DNA from: Rhizobium subbaraonis
Lineage (GTDB): Bacteria > Pseudomonadota > Alphaproteobacteria > Rhizobiales > Rhizobiaceae
Direction of reading: 5' to 3'
Assembly: GCF_900220975.1 (NCBI RefSeq)
Contig: NZ_OBQD01000016.1
Coordinates: 1 to 54,310, forward strand
Length of the DNA stretch: 54,310 bases
Shown: in pieces, positions 15,343 to 23,783 of the stretch
Position numbering within the stretch: position 1 is the stretch's first letter
Layout of the letters: each line of letters starts with the position of its first letter
The notes under the pieces: generated by a model
Told to the model about the DNA's origin: nothing
Seen by the model: the letters and a program-made list of their open reading frames with translations, nothing else
Databases searched by the model: none
Program-made: the position numbers and the translations under genes

Positions 15343-16407
15343 ATGATCGGAAACAAGCTTAAGGTTGCCCGATCGGCATCGGGATTCTCGTTGCGCGCTC
15401 TTGCGGATGCTATGGACCGGATCGTTTCTGCGCAAGCCATTGGAAAATATGAACGAAACGAGGACATGCCAAGTTCTGGAATTCTGATGGCGTTGGCCAA
15501 GGCCCTCGCCGTCTCGGAAGAATACCTTCTCAGGGACGATGAGCTTTCGCTCGAGGGTGTAGATTTCCGAAAAAAATTGGGAACGTCCTCCAAGGAAGTA
15601 GCAACGCTGGAGGCCCGTGCCATCCACATGCTGGAGCGCTATCTTGCCGTTGAAGACCTGCTTCACTTGCGGAGCGTAGAGTGGGAGCAGCCACGGAGCG
15701 CGCCGCATCCAGTCACCGACGTTCGCGATGCCGAGGATGCAGCCCGATCCGTCCGCGACGATTGGGGTCTCGGCAACGATCCGATTCCACAGCTTGCAGA
15801 GTTGCTTGAAGAGCGAGGAATAAAGGTTTTATCACTCGATCTCGACAATGTGGATGGGCTCGCCGCCAAGGTTCGACGTAAGGAGCGCGAAGCTGCGCGA
15901 GTGATTGTCGTCAAGCGCAGCACTTGGTCCGAGCGCAAAAGATTCAACCTTGCACATGAATTGGGGCACATGGTCATTGCGCCGTGCGACGGGGTTGACG
16001 AGGAAAAAGCCGCACATCGCTTCGCTGGCGCCTTTCTAATGCCGGCCGATGTTTTGCGTGCAGAGGTTGGCGCGCATCGATCGTCGATCAGCATTGGAGA
16101 GCTGGTTGCGCTGAAGAAACGTTTCGGTGTGAGCGTCCAGGCGCTTGCATACCGTTGTCAGGATCTCGGCATTATCAGCCAGGCCGCTTGCACACGACTC
16201 TTCAAGGTCTTTTCAGAAAGAGGATGGCGCGATGCGCCCTATGAGGAGCCGGAAAGCTTGGCTCCTGAAGTAGAAGAACCAAGGCGCTTCGAGCGCCTGT
16301 GCTTCCGCGCCCTAGCTGAGGGGGTAATCGGTGAATCGCGGGCTGCTGAACTGCTCGGTATTTCCGTTCGCGAACTCGACCGGAGGCTGGACCAGGTGGC
16401 GGCTTGA
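15343..16407 (+). CDS. XRE-HTH / ImmA-IrrE metalloprotease fusion, putative CBASS regulator
   Basis: A 354-residue protein starting at ATG 15343, six bases after a perfect AAGGAGG. Residues about 1-65 are an XRE-type HTH (KLKVARSASGFSLRALADAM..QAIGKYERNEDMPSS). Residues about 135-290 are an ImmA/IrrE peptidase with zinc motif H205-E-L-G-H209 in RFNLAHELGHMVI and FAGAFLMPADVL. A helical tail ends in an HTH-like segment (ESRAAELLGISVRELDRRL). In some CBASS loci separate CapH (HTH) and CapP (metallopeptidase) proteins regulate the operon; here both activities occur in one chain, divergent from the CD-NTase gene. Linkage to CBASS is by position; fused HTH-ImmA proteins also occur in toxin-antitoxin settings. 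Confidence 0.85.
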   Translation: MIGNKLKVARSASGFSLRALADAMDRIVSAQAIGKYERNEDMPSSGILMALAKALAVSEEYLLRDDELSLEGVDFRKKLGTSSKEVATLEARAIHMLERYLAVEDLLHLRSVEWEQPRSAPHPVTDVRDAEDAARSVRDDWGLGNDPIPQLAELLEERGIKVLSLDLDNVDGLAAKVRRKEREAARVIVVKRSTWSERKRFNLAHELGHMVIAPCDGVDEEKAAHRFAGAFLMPADVLRAEVGAHRSSISIGELVALKKRFGVSVQALAYRCQDLGIISQAACTRLFKVFSERGWRDAPYEEPESLAPEVEEPRRFERLCFRALAEGVIGESRAAELLGISVRELDRRLDQVAA

Positions 16408-16740
16408 ACGGTGGCCGTTCTTGTTTCCGATGCGTTAGTTCTGTTCGACCTGAAATGACCCAGTGTTCTGGAAGGAATGTTTCTGCTGCTATTTGAATGT
16501 GCTGTCCAGCTTGGGCTTGAGGTCGAGACATTGACGTCCGGCGAACTCCGTCGGGCGAGCCGCGTTGGCCGGTAATATGCGCAGCTGTCGAGGATGTGTC
16601 CGAACGGTAGTTTTCCAGCGCCAAGGCTGTCGGCGCAACCACCCGCGAATCTCAGGGGGGACACGACCGGATTGCTTTGGCCGGTTCCACCACCAAACCT
16701 GACTTCCCCATCTTGAGCGTTTCGACTATGACTGCTACAA
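16408..16740. other. Spacer between defence island and transfer region
   Basis: About 330 bases without a recognisable gene, marking the boundary of the CBASS module. A minus-strand frame crosses it but is compositionally poor and has no start signals. Confidence 0.4.
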
Positions 16741-16760
16741 ACTTGTATTGAAGTGCAAGT
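16741..16760. promoter_or_regulatory. Lux-box-like palindrome 1
   Basis: ACTTGTATTGAAGTGCAAGT is a 20-bp imperfect dyad (one arm mismatch). It matches the site at 18225 at 19 of 20 positions and the general lux-box layout ACYTGTA-N6-TACARGT. It lies about 20 bases upstream of the gene at 16781. Confidence 0.65.
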
Positions 16761-16780
16761 CGCGTCGCTGTGCTCTCACT

Positions 16781-17653
16781 ATGTTCGATGACATTTCTTT
16801 CTTGCTGCAAGGCGATGAGCGCCGGCTATGCACTGATATCCGCAAGTCCCACCAGCAAAATAGCAAGACGGGTTTCCCACTGACAAGCCACCGATCTCTA
16901 CTGACGAAGGAATGGTACCGTGTACCGGTCAGCATTGATTGCCCGCACTGCGGTGCTGAGACGCGGACCGCAGGTATCGTGGCTGGCCCATCCAGTCTGG
17001 TGAGCACCGCAGAGTTATCGGCTGAGAGTGATGTCAAGCAAGCCTGGACGCGGTTTGGCGCGTTCGCATTCGTCGAGTCGCTTGGCGGCCGCACCGAAAA
17101 CATCGAACGCTTGGTTCTCGGTCGTTTTCACAACACGTTCTCTGTCCGGAACGATCAGTTGGTGCAGATCTGCGAGCACTGCGAGGAAGGTCTCGCGCCA
17201 AATCTCGTCCGTTCGGGTGTTATGAACGGCTTTGTGCGCCTCGGGCAACGGCGGCTGCTGGTAAACGAACGTTTGCTGCTGTTCTCGTCTGTGGTGGCTC
17301 TTACGGAGTTTGCTTGCGGGACCTGGATCGAGGAGTGCGACGTTCCTCTTCCAGACTACGCGATGATGCTCACCTGCGACACGGAAACCCAGGACGGCGA
17401 AACCGGTACCGTCGAACTGTGGCACAGCATTGCCCGCAACGACTATGCGATCGTCGTCAAGGGCCATGATGGACGTGAACTGTTTCGCGATGGCCTGAAT
17501 GATGACCTCAAAGAGGTAACCACGACCATTGGAACGCTTGGGTTGGTCCTGACCAAATTGCATCTGGCGCAGCCTTCGTCGCCCTATTGCGGGCTCGCAC
17601 GGGATCTCTTTCTCGAAGCCCTCGAACATGCCGGATATCAGCAGGAAACTTAG
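16781..17653 (+). CDS. Hypothetical protein with two CxxC pairs
   Basis: A 290-residue soluble protein from ATG 16781. It has two cysteine pairs, IDCPHCGAE (about residues 61-69) and QICEHCEEG (about 128-136), consistent with a split zinc ribbon, and no signal peptide or membrane segment. The downstream lipoprotein gene follows after 10 bases, and the T4SS operon is next on the same strand. The lux-box-like palindrome just upstream suggests co-regulation with transfer. No strong ribosome-binding site precedes the ATG; the frame opens upstream only through a TTG inside the palindrome. I do not recognise the family. Confidence 0.65.
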   Translation: MFDDISFLLQGDERRLCTDIRKSHQQNSKTGFPLTSHRSLLTKEWYRVPVSIDCPHCGAETRTAGIVAGPSSLVSTAELSAESDVKQAWTRFGAFAFVESLGGRTENIERLVLGRFHNTFSVRNDQLVQICEHCEEGLAPNLVRSGVMNGFVRLGQRRLLVNERLLLFSSVVALTEFACGTWIEECDVPLPDYAMMLTCDTETQDGETGTVELWHSIARNDYAIVVKGHDGRELFRDGLNDDLKEVTTTIGTLGLVLTKLHLAQPSSPYCGLARDLFLEALEHAGYQQET

Positions 17654-17663
17654 GAGGTGAGCC

Positions 17664-18125
17664 GTGCAAATCTTGAAGGCGCTGTTTTGGCCTATGGCCG
17701 TCGCAATTCCCTTGGCCGCATGCGGGCGGCTTGAGCAGCCGCCCCGGCCGCTGCCGCCAGCGCCGTATGCCTATCTCAGCCTCACAGCCTGCAGGAACTA
17801 TCCCAGAAATATCACCGAGTGCCAGCTGGAGTATGGCACGTCGTTCGGGCGCCATCGTCTTGGGCCGGTGCAGCAGGTCTCACGTGGCTTCGCGCCGAAT
17901 CTTGATGGTTCTCGTTATCAGGTTTCTTCTTGCTGGCCGGTATCCAGGATCCAGCGGGAACTGCCAAATTTTACGTGCCGAATCTATCAAGGACAGTCAG
18001 GTGCCGACGCCGGTTTCGTGCTGGTCAAAGGGGGAACCGCTGTTCGTTTGGCTCAAATTCTTGGCGATCGAGACCAGATCGAGTATCGATGGAAGCCGGA
18101 TCGGTGGTCGCGGCTAAAGGATTGA
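17664..18125 (+). CDS. Putative lipoprotein upstream of T4SS operon
   Basis: A 153-residue protein starting at GTG 17664 after a GAGGTGAG ribosome-binding site. The N-terminus is a lipoprotein signal (ALFWPMAVAIPLAACGRLEQPP) with lipobox LAAC and mature Cys about residue 20, followed by a Pro-rich linker and a small Cys-containing domain. It is expected in the periplasm, probably outer-membrane anchored. It may be a T4SS accessory or entry-exclusion-type protein, but no specific family is recognised. Confidence 0.65.
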   Translation: MQILKALFWPMAVAIPLAACGRLEQPPRPLPPAPYAYLSLTACRNYPRNITECQLEYGTSFGRHRLGPVQQVSRGFAPNLDGSRYQVSSCWPVSRIQRELPNFTCRIYQGQSGADAGFVLVKGGTAVRLAQILGDRDQIEYRWKPDRWSRLKD

Positions 18126-18215
18126 TTTTGTGTAGTATTTCTGAAGGCGATATCGGCCTTTGGGATAAAACTTGTACTCCAGTTATATTTTTCAGTTGAT
18201 TTCCGGCGCGGATTG

Positions 18216-18253
18216 CAGTCCATAACTTGTATTGAAGTACAAGTTATGGACTG
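18216..18253. promoter_or_regulatory. Lux-box-like palindrome 2 inside a 38-bp perfect dyad
   Basis: The core ACTTGTATTGAAGTACAAGT (18225-18244) has perfect 7-bp arms around a 6-bp centre. The symmetry continues outward to 16-bp arms (CAGTCCATAACTTGTA and complement), covering 18216-18253. The right arm contains the ATG at 18246, so the site is either an operator at the start of the virB operon or an mRNA hairpin covering the start codon. Confidence 0.75.
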
Positions 18254-19400
18254 GTTCGGAATGGATGACAGCCTGCTTTCTTCTGTGATTAGACCGCGAT
18301 CCAGAGTGTTACGAAGGGCAGTCTGGCCTGCGGTGACGTCTGTGCTCCTGGCTACATGTCTTGCCGCAACGTCCGCCGAGAGCGACCCACTCAAGATCGG
18401 CGAGAACCATGACCATACCGATTGGTCGTTCCGGTTCGCGGGTGAAACCTCAAGTGAGCCCGATGCGCTGTCAGCACTCGCCGTCGACGCTGACCCACAC
18501 CCACCGCCAAGCATCGACCTTACCAGTTTCAATGAGCGTTTTGGGGGACAGGCCAATACCAACGCAATTCCCGCAATTCTTTCATTTGTTGCAGAAGCAG
18601 CGATTGAAGCCGACGACAGTAACACAGAGCTACCGGGAGAAGCGGCCGGCAGCATGAGAGCACGGCGCGACCGCGCCGTGCTCTCGCCCATCAGCGTTTT
18701 CTCGTCTGACGCAGGCACCGTCCATCGGTCTACCAATCCAGCCGTCGAAGCACGCACGTCTTCCGATCGGACAGTGACGCAAGCCCGTCCCGACCTGCTT
18801 TCCGGCGTACCTGAAGACTACGCAGCCCTTGCGTTGACAATCGCAGCCGAGGAGGACGTCGATCCGAACTGGGTTCTGTCGATCATGCGGGCGGAAAACG
18901 CAAGGTTCGATCCCGGCCTTGTCAGTTCGGCCGGCGCCATCGGTTTGATGCAGGTCATGCCGAAGATCGGCGAGGCCTTTGGCGTCCATGACCTCACCGA
19001 CCCCGAACCGAACATTCGCGCGGGCACGCGTTTCCTGCGGGTGCTCATCGACAAGTATAGCAACCCTGTGCTGATCGCCTCCGCATACAATGCTGGAGAA
19101 CCCCGCGTTGACGCGCATCAATCCCTGCCGCTGATCCGCGAAACCGCGGACTATGTGACACGTGTTGTCGGCTACTACACCGGCAAGTCGGCAAGCTCCC
19201 AGCCTCCGACACCTGCTCCGACACCTGACTCTCAATCCAATCAGCACCGCCGATCAGGCCCGGCCGACCGGGCAAGGTCCCCGATGCTTGTTTTCTCAGC
19301 TGCAAGCCCGCTCGCTTCGGACAGCCGCTACCCGCAGCCGCTGAAAGCGGCGCAACTCGGCGGTCCGGTCAAAATCGTCAAGGAAGAGGTACTTCAATGA
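18246..19400 (+). CDS. virB1: VirB1-like lytic transglycosylase
   Basis: About 384 residues. An N-terminal signal/anchor (RRAVWPAVTSVLLATCLAATSA) leads to a low-complexity linker, then an SLT domain at about 190-315: VDPNWVLSIMRAENARFDPGLVSSAGAIGLMQVMPKIGEAFGV, catalytic Glu near 216, and ASAYNAGEPRVDAHQSLP. It opens the peptidoglycan layer for T4SS assembly. The ATG at 18246 lies within the 38-bp palindrome; ATG 18261 is an equally plausible start. The stop overlaps virB2 (ATGA). A second lytic transglycosylase is encoded later in the same operon. Confidence 0.85.
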   Translation: MDWFGMDDSLLSSVIRPRSRVLRRAVWPAVTSVLLATCLAATSAESDPLKIGENHDHTDWSFRFAGETSSEPDALSALAVDADPHPPPSIDLTSFNERFGGQANTNAIPAILSFVAEAAIEADDSNTELPGEAAGSMRARRDRAVLSPISVFSSDAGTVHRSTNPAVEARTSSDRTVTQARPDLLSGVPEDYAALALTIAAEEDVDPNWVLSIMRAENARFDPGLVSSAGAIGLMQVMPKIGEAFGVHDLTDPEPNIRAGTRFLRVLIDKYSNPVLIASAYNAGEPRVDAHQSLPLIRETADYVTRVVGYYTGKSASSQPPTPAPTPDSQSNQHRRSGPADRARSPMLVFSAASPLASDSRYPQPLKAAQLGGPVKIVKEEVLQ

Positions 19401-19756
19401 ACATAGTGGTCATGGCAATTCTTGTTGGCAGCGTAACCTGCCGCTCCCTGGTCAAACGCAAGTGGGCCGGCCATGCCGCGATGGTGCTGCTTGCCGCCTC
19501 GGTGCTGTTCGTCAGTCAATACGAGCCGGCGGCAGCGCAGAGCCTCGATGCCCTGGAGAATGCTGCCGACAGACTGGTACAGTTCTTCACTGGCGCATTC
19601 GGTCGCTCCGTCGGCGCGATCGCGTTCATCGGTATGTTCCTGGCAGCGGCCTTTGGCTTCTGGTCCTGGGGCGCGCTTCTGCGGGTCGGTGGAAGCCTCG
19701 CCGGCATGTTCGCTGCCGCTGAGCTTGTCGACTTCTTAGCTGGGGCGGGATCGTAA
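19397..19756 (+). CDS. virB2: VirB2-like T-pilin
   Basis: A 119-residue pilin precursor. A long leader (to about residue 48, ...LFVSQYEPAAAQ) ends in an Ala-x-Ala signal-peptidase site, and the mature part has the two hydrophobic helices of VirB2/TrbC pilins (VGAIAFIGMFLAAAFGFW and GGSLAGMFAAAELVDFL). It would polymerise into the conjugative pilus. It overlaps virB1 by four bases and is followed by virB3 after two. Confidence 0.85.
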   Translation: MNIVVMAILVGSVTCRSLVKRKWAGHAAMVLLAASVLFVSQYEPAAAQSLDALENAADRLVQFFTGAFGRSVGAIAFIGMFLAAAFGFWSWGALLRVGGSLAGMFAAAELVDFLAGAGS

Positions 19757-19758
19757 TC

Positions 19759-20085
19759 ATGGCGAACTCCGGCAACAAGACGTCAGGCGGTGACGACTAT
19801 ATCGAATCCTATCCCGTCATCCTGGCCCTCACGCGGCCGCCGACGGTGATGGGGATCCCTTACACCTACTTCCTGGCGGAATGCTTCGTCTCGCTGATGG
19901 TGTTCATGGTGCTGGGCTCCATCCTCTGGTTTCCCGTCTCCTTCGTCATCCTGCACGGGATTCTTTATGTGCTGACGGTCAAACTCGATCTCTGGTTCTT
20001 CGACATCCTCGGCCGTCTCAGCATGTGCGGCATAAATCCCCTCGGCCGCAGACTTGGCGGGGGTATCCGGACCTACGGAGCCTGA
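19759..20085 (+). CDS. virB3: VirB3-like inner-membrane protein
   Basis: A 108-residue VirB3/TrbD-family protein: SYPVILALTRPPTVMGIPYTYFLAECFVSLMVFMVLG shows the family's ALTRPP motif before the first membrane helix, and a second helix follows. VirB3 associates with VirB4 in pilus biogenesis. Positioned between virB2 and virB4 with tight spacing. Confidence 0.9.
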   Translation: MANSGNKTSGGDDYIESYPVILALTRPPTVMGIPYTYFLAECFVSLMVFMVLGSILWFPVSFVILHGILYVLTVKLDLWFFDILGRLSMCGINPLGRRLGGGIRTYGA

Positions 20086-20088
20086 CCG

Positions 20089-22608
20089 ATGAGCACGATG
20101 GCAAGATCGCTGAAGGGAAGTTTGTCGAAGGGTTGGGAGATCTTCGCCGATCGCAGTATCTCGACCCATGTTCCCTTCTACGTTCCGATCGAAAACGGCA
20201 TTATCCGGCTGAAGAACGATTGCCTGGTCTCGACCCTGCGTCTCACAGGTTTTTCGTTCGAAACGGCCGACATTGAAACGATCAACATGCTGCAGCGGCA
20301 GCGAAACTCGGCTTTCCGCGCCATTTCCTCGATTGGCAATTTTGCGCTCTACACCCATGTTGTCAGGCGCAAGGTCGCACCGTCCTTGCCGGCAACCTTT
20401 ACCGACCCCTTTATCCAGCGTCTGGACGATGTCTATCAGGCGAGCATCTCGCGCAACGAGATGTTCGTCAACGACACCTACATCTCGCTCGTCGTGCGCC
20501 CGCTGTTCAAACAAGGATCCGCGCTTTCCCGCATCATGGGCATCGGTGGCGATGTCGTTCGCAAGGAGCAGTTTCGCTCGATGCGAGACAAATTGGTTGA
20601 AGCCACCAAGGCGCTCGAGAAGTCGCTTGCCGCTTACGGTCCCAAAGTCCTGCGCGACGTACAGCGCATCCAGGTGGATCTTGGCAACGGCAAGACGATC
20701 TACCGCGACTTTTCCGAAAACATGGAGGTCGAGGAGGGGACTCAAAAAATCTGGTTTTCGGAACAATGCGAGTTCTTCTACACGCTGCTGAATGGCGGCC
20801 GTGTCCGACCGATCCGGCTCGGCAACCTCCCCATAGACGCGATGCTGCCAGCGCGCCGCACATCGATCGGCAACCGAACCATCCATCTTCAGGGCGATAC
20901 GCCTGGCGATGACCGCTATGCCGCGGTGGTGTCCTTGAAGGAATATCCGCCCGAGACGGGCGCCGGCATGCTCGATTACATTCTCAAGCTCCCATTCGAG
21001 ATGGTGCTTGCCCAATCCATGTCTTTCATTGACGACATGGCCGCGAGAAGCAGGATCGAGCGCCTCGACCGGCAGCTGTCGAAGGCAGACGAGGGTGGTT
21101 CCAGCGTGCACGCCAATCTCGATCTTGCGCGTGATGAACTGGCGAGGAAACGCGTTGCCTTCGCCGAGCATCATCTCACCGTCATGCCAGTGGCGAGATC
21201 GGCGGCCCAACTCGACGATGGTGTCGCCCTGATTGGCAACGAACTTGGTGCGCTGGGTGCCTCCTATGTCCGCGAAGATCTGAACGCGGAACCGGCCTAT
21301 TGGGCGCAGCTCCCTGGCAATCAGGCCTATATCGCCCGACGTGCCGTAATCTCGACGCTCAATTGCGCGGGCCTGAGCAGCTTTCACGCCTATCCCTACG
21401 GCAAGCCGGACGGCAATCATTGGGGTCCAGCGATCACCATTTTCGAAACGACGTCAGGCACGCCGTTCTTCTTCAACTTTCACCAGGGCGATGTCGGGCA
21501 CACAACGGTGTTCGGACCGACGGGTTCCGGCAAGACCGTGATCATGGCCTTCCTGATCCTTCAGGCCTACCGCGTCAGCCCGCGCCTGAAAACGATCGTC
21601 TTCGACAAGGACCGCGGTCTCGACATCATGGTACGGGCGGCCGGCGGAACCTATATGACGCTCGAACCTGGCGAGCCGTCCGGTTGGAACCCATTGCTCC
21701 TCGACGATACCGAGGAGAACCGCGTTTTCCTCTATCGTCTCTTAAGCTTCATGTTGAAGCCGGCGAAGGAAGGCGAGAGCCTGACGCCACAGGAAGAGAT
21801 CATCATCCGCACCGCGATCAAGTCGGTCTTGAAGACAAAGGACCGATCCTATCGCCGCCTGTCGTCACTCCGCGCCCTGCTGGCGGGCAGTGAGCGGACC
21901 GAGGGAAGCCTGATCGCGCGGCTCGACAAGTGGGTTGATCACGGACCCTATGCGTGGCTCTTCGACAATGCCGACGACAATCTCGATATCTCCCGGCCGA
22001 TGATTGGCTTCGACATGACGTCGATCCTCGACGATCCCCCGGTGCGAACCGCAGCACTCCTTTACATGTTCCATCGGCTCGATGAGGTCTATGACGGCAA
22101 GGCACCGATCATCAATCTCATGGACGAAGCCTGGAAGCTGCTCGACGACGACGAGTTCAAGCGCACCATGAAGGATTACTTCAAGACCATTCGTAAACGG
22201 AATGGCCTCGTTATCTTCGGCACCCAGTCGGCCGACGACGTGGTGCAGTCGAGCGTCAGCCGGACGATCATCGAACAGACATCGACCAACATCTTCTTCG
22301 CCAATCCGAAAGCCGACGAAAACTCCTACATGGAGCATTTCGGGCTTTCGAGGGCTGAGTTCGATTGGGTCAAGAATGGCGACCCGGCCTCCCGCTTCAT
22401 GCTGATCAAGCAGGCGAAGAGCAGCGTGATCGCCCGTGTCGACATGTCCCATATGCCAGAATTCATCAGGGTGCTGTCCGGCCGCGAGGAGACCGTCCGC
22501 GAGGTCGAGATGCTGCTCGACGAATATGGCAACGATCCGAAGAACTGGCTGTCGAAATTCTGCGACTGGGAGGGGGATGCGTCAGATGACCAACGCAAGA
22601 TTTCCTGA
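20089..22608 (+). CDS. virB4: VirB4-like T4SS ATPase
   Basis: An 839-residue VirB4/CagE-family ATPase. The N-terminal half is the family's structural domain; the C-terminal half carries Walker A FGPTGSGKTV (about 474-482) and Walker B NLMDEAWKLL (about 674), followed by the FGTQSADDV arginine-finger region. VirB4 energises pilus assembly and substrate passage at the inner membrane. The stop overlaps the start of the next gene (22586), so the two are translationally coupled. Confidence 0.95.
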   Translation: MSTMARSLKGSLSKGWEIFADRSISTHVPFYVPIENGIIRLKNDCLVSTLRLTGFSFETADIETINMLQRQRNSAFRAISSIGNFALYTHVVRRKVAPSLPATFTDPFIQRLDDVYQASISRNEMFVNDTYISLVVRPLFKQGSALSRIMGIGGDVVRKEQFRSMRDKLVEATKALEKSLAAYGPKVLRDVQRIQVDLGNGKTIYRDFSENMEVEEGTQKIWFSEQCEFFYTLLNGGRVRPIRLGNLPIDAMLPARRTSIGNRTIHLQGDTPGDDRYAAVVSLKEYPPETGAGMLDYILKLPFEMVLAQSMSFIDDMAARSRIERLDRQLSKADEGGSSVHANLDLARDELARKRVAFAEHHLTVMPVARSAAQLDDGVALIGNELGALGASYVREDLNAEPAYWAQLPGNQAYIARRAVISTLNCAGLSSFHAYPYGKPDGNHWGPAITIFETTSGTPFFFNFHQGDVGHTTVFGPTGSGKTVIMAFLILQAYRVSPRLKTIVFDKDRGLDIMVRAAGGTYMTLEPGEPSGWNPLLLDDTEENRVFLYRLLSFMLKPAKEGESLTPQEEIIIRTAIKSVLKTKDRSYRRLSSLRALLAGSERTEGSLIARLDKWVDHGPYAWLFDNADDNLDISRPMIGFDMTSILDDPPVRTAALLYMFHRLDEVYDGKAPIINLMDEAWKLLDDDEFKRTMKDYFKTIRKRNGLVIFGTQSADDVVQSSVSRTIIEQTSTNIFFANPKADENSYMEHFGLSRAEFDWVKNGDPASRFMLIKQAKSSVIARVDMSHMPEFIRVLSGREETVREVEMLLDEYGNDPKNWLSKFCDWEGDASDDQRKIS

Positions 22609-23758
22609 ACTGGCGACCGTCGGCGCTATCGTGCTCTCCACTTTACTCACATCCGCACCCGTCTTTGCGCAAGTGCCGGTAATCGATAACGCCCGCCGGA
22701 AGATCCAGCAGGCGACGGAGAACTGGTACAAGACCTATCAGTCGGACACGCAAGCGTTGAAGGGTGCGTCAGGCGGCACGACAGACAGCGTAGCGCCCGG
22801 GCAGGGATCCGGTGCGCCGGCGGATTGCTCGGCCGATGGCATGGCCGGTGAGACCACGCCTGCCAGCCCGTCGAAGCGCACGCATAGCCAGCAGGAAGTT
22901 GCCCGTATGGTGACGGACGAGGCGATCCGCCAGGGGGTCGATCCCAATTTCGCGCTGGCGATCGCCGAGCAGGAGTCACGCTTCCGCCAATCGGCGCGCT
23001 CGCCGGTTGGCGCGACCGGCGTCATGCAACTCATGCCCGGGACCGCGGCGGGTCTCGGCGTCAACCCTTACGACCTGCGCGACAATATCCGCGGCGGCGT
23101 CAAATACATCAAGCAATTGCAGGGCATGTTCGGCAATCGCTATGACCTGATCGCCGCCGGATACAATGCCGGGCCTTACCGTCAGTCCCTCCAGAACGGA
23201 CGGATACCCAATATTCCCGAGACACAGGATTACGTCAAAAAAGTCTCGGCCTACTACAGCCGGAACAAGGCTGAGAACGGCGACCGGACCCCGTCGGGCG
23301 ATGATGTCGAGACGGAAACCGTCAGTGATGCGCGCGGATGCGGGGAGCAGCTGAAAAAGGCCGTCGACCGCAATACTCAGGCGCAGGTCGAACGTGGTTC
23401 AGTCTGGAACGAGCTGCTCGGAAAATCGCTAGCGGCAAACCAGCAATATTTGCAGCGTCTGCAGGCTGGGCTCCAGTCTTCTTCTGCGGCCTTGCGCGGC
23501 TCGGGAGGCGGCAACGCCAAGGACCACGATGGTTCGCTCGTCATGGCTGAAGTCCAGTGCCCCTCGACCATCATTGATACCGGCAGCACCCGATGCTTTG
23601 CGGTGCCAACAACCGCCACCACAGATCAGATTCAGCGTTGGCTCGAGGACCTTCAGGAGCAGGCACGCGCCAGTGGCGATGTCGCGACCTTTTCGGTGTT
23701 GGAGGACCCGGCGCTCGGGCTCGTGACAGTTGTCGACGCCAGGCCAACTGCAAATTGA
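22586..23758 (+). CDS. Second lytic transglycosylase in the T4SS operon
   Basis: A 390-residue exported protein (signal peptide LATVGAIVLSTLLTSAPVFAQ) with a linker and an SLT domain at about 115-245: VDPNFALAIAEQESRFRQSARSPVGATGVMQLMPGTAAGLGV and IAAGYNAGPYRQSL, catalytic Glu near residue 127. A C-terminal extension of about 120 residues follows, predicted coiled coil then a small Cys-containing domain. The first 30 residues (…FAQVPVIDNARRKIQQ) resemble the start of the VirB5 encoded next (…FAQVPVKDAANIAISQ), suggesting a VirB5-like N-terminus fused to a transglycosylase. It starts inside the virB4 end. Confidence 0.85.
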   Translation: MTNARFPELATVGAIVLSTLLTSAPVFAQVPVIDNARRKIQQATENWYKTYQSDTQALKGASGGTTDSVAPGQGSGAPADCSADGMAGETTPASPSKRTHSQQEVARMVTDEAIRQGVDPNFALAIAEQESRFRQSARSPVGATGVMQLMPGTAAGLGVNPYDLRDNIRGGVKYIKQLQGMFGNRYDLIAAGYNAGPYRQSLQNGRIPNIPETQDYVKKVSAYYSRNKAENGDRTPSGDDVETETVSDARGCGEQLKKAVDRNTQAQVERGSVWNELLGKSLAANQQYLQRLQAGLQSSSAALRGSGGGNAKDHDGSLVMAEVQCPSTIIDTGSTRCFAVPTTATTDQIQRWLEDLQEQARASGDVATFSVLEDPALGLVTVVDARPTAN

Positions 23759-23783
23759 ACAGGAAGAGAGAGAGGACAGGCAG

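Noticed and set aside
16408-16740. Possible decayed transposase downstream of the CBASS regulator
   Set aside because: Considered because of boundary position, but no frame gives transposase motifs or terminal repeats.
16741-16760. Motif as a VirG vir box
   Set aside because: The ATTGAA core is shared, but the extended 20-bp dyad fits a lux-box layout better, and several vir-box positions mismatch.
19783-21420. 545-codon minus-strand ORF
   Set aside because: Antisense to virB3/virB4, whose motifs are unmistakable; the product is an Arg/His/Gly-rich shadow without domains.
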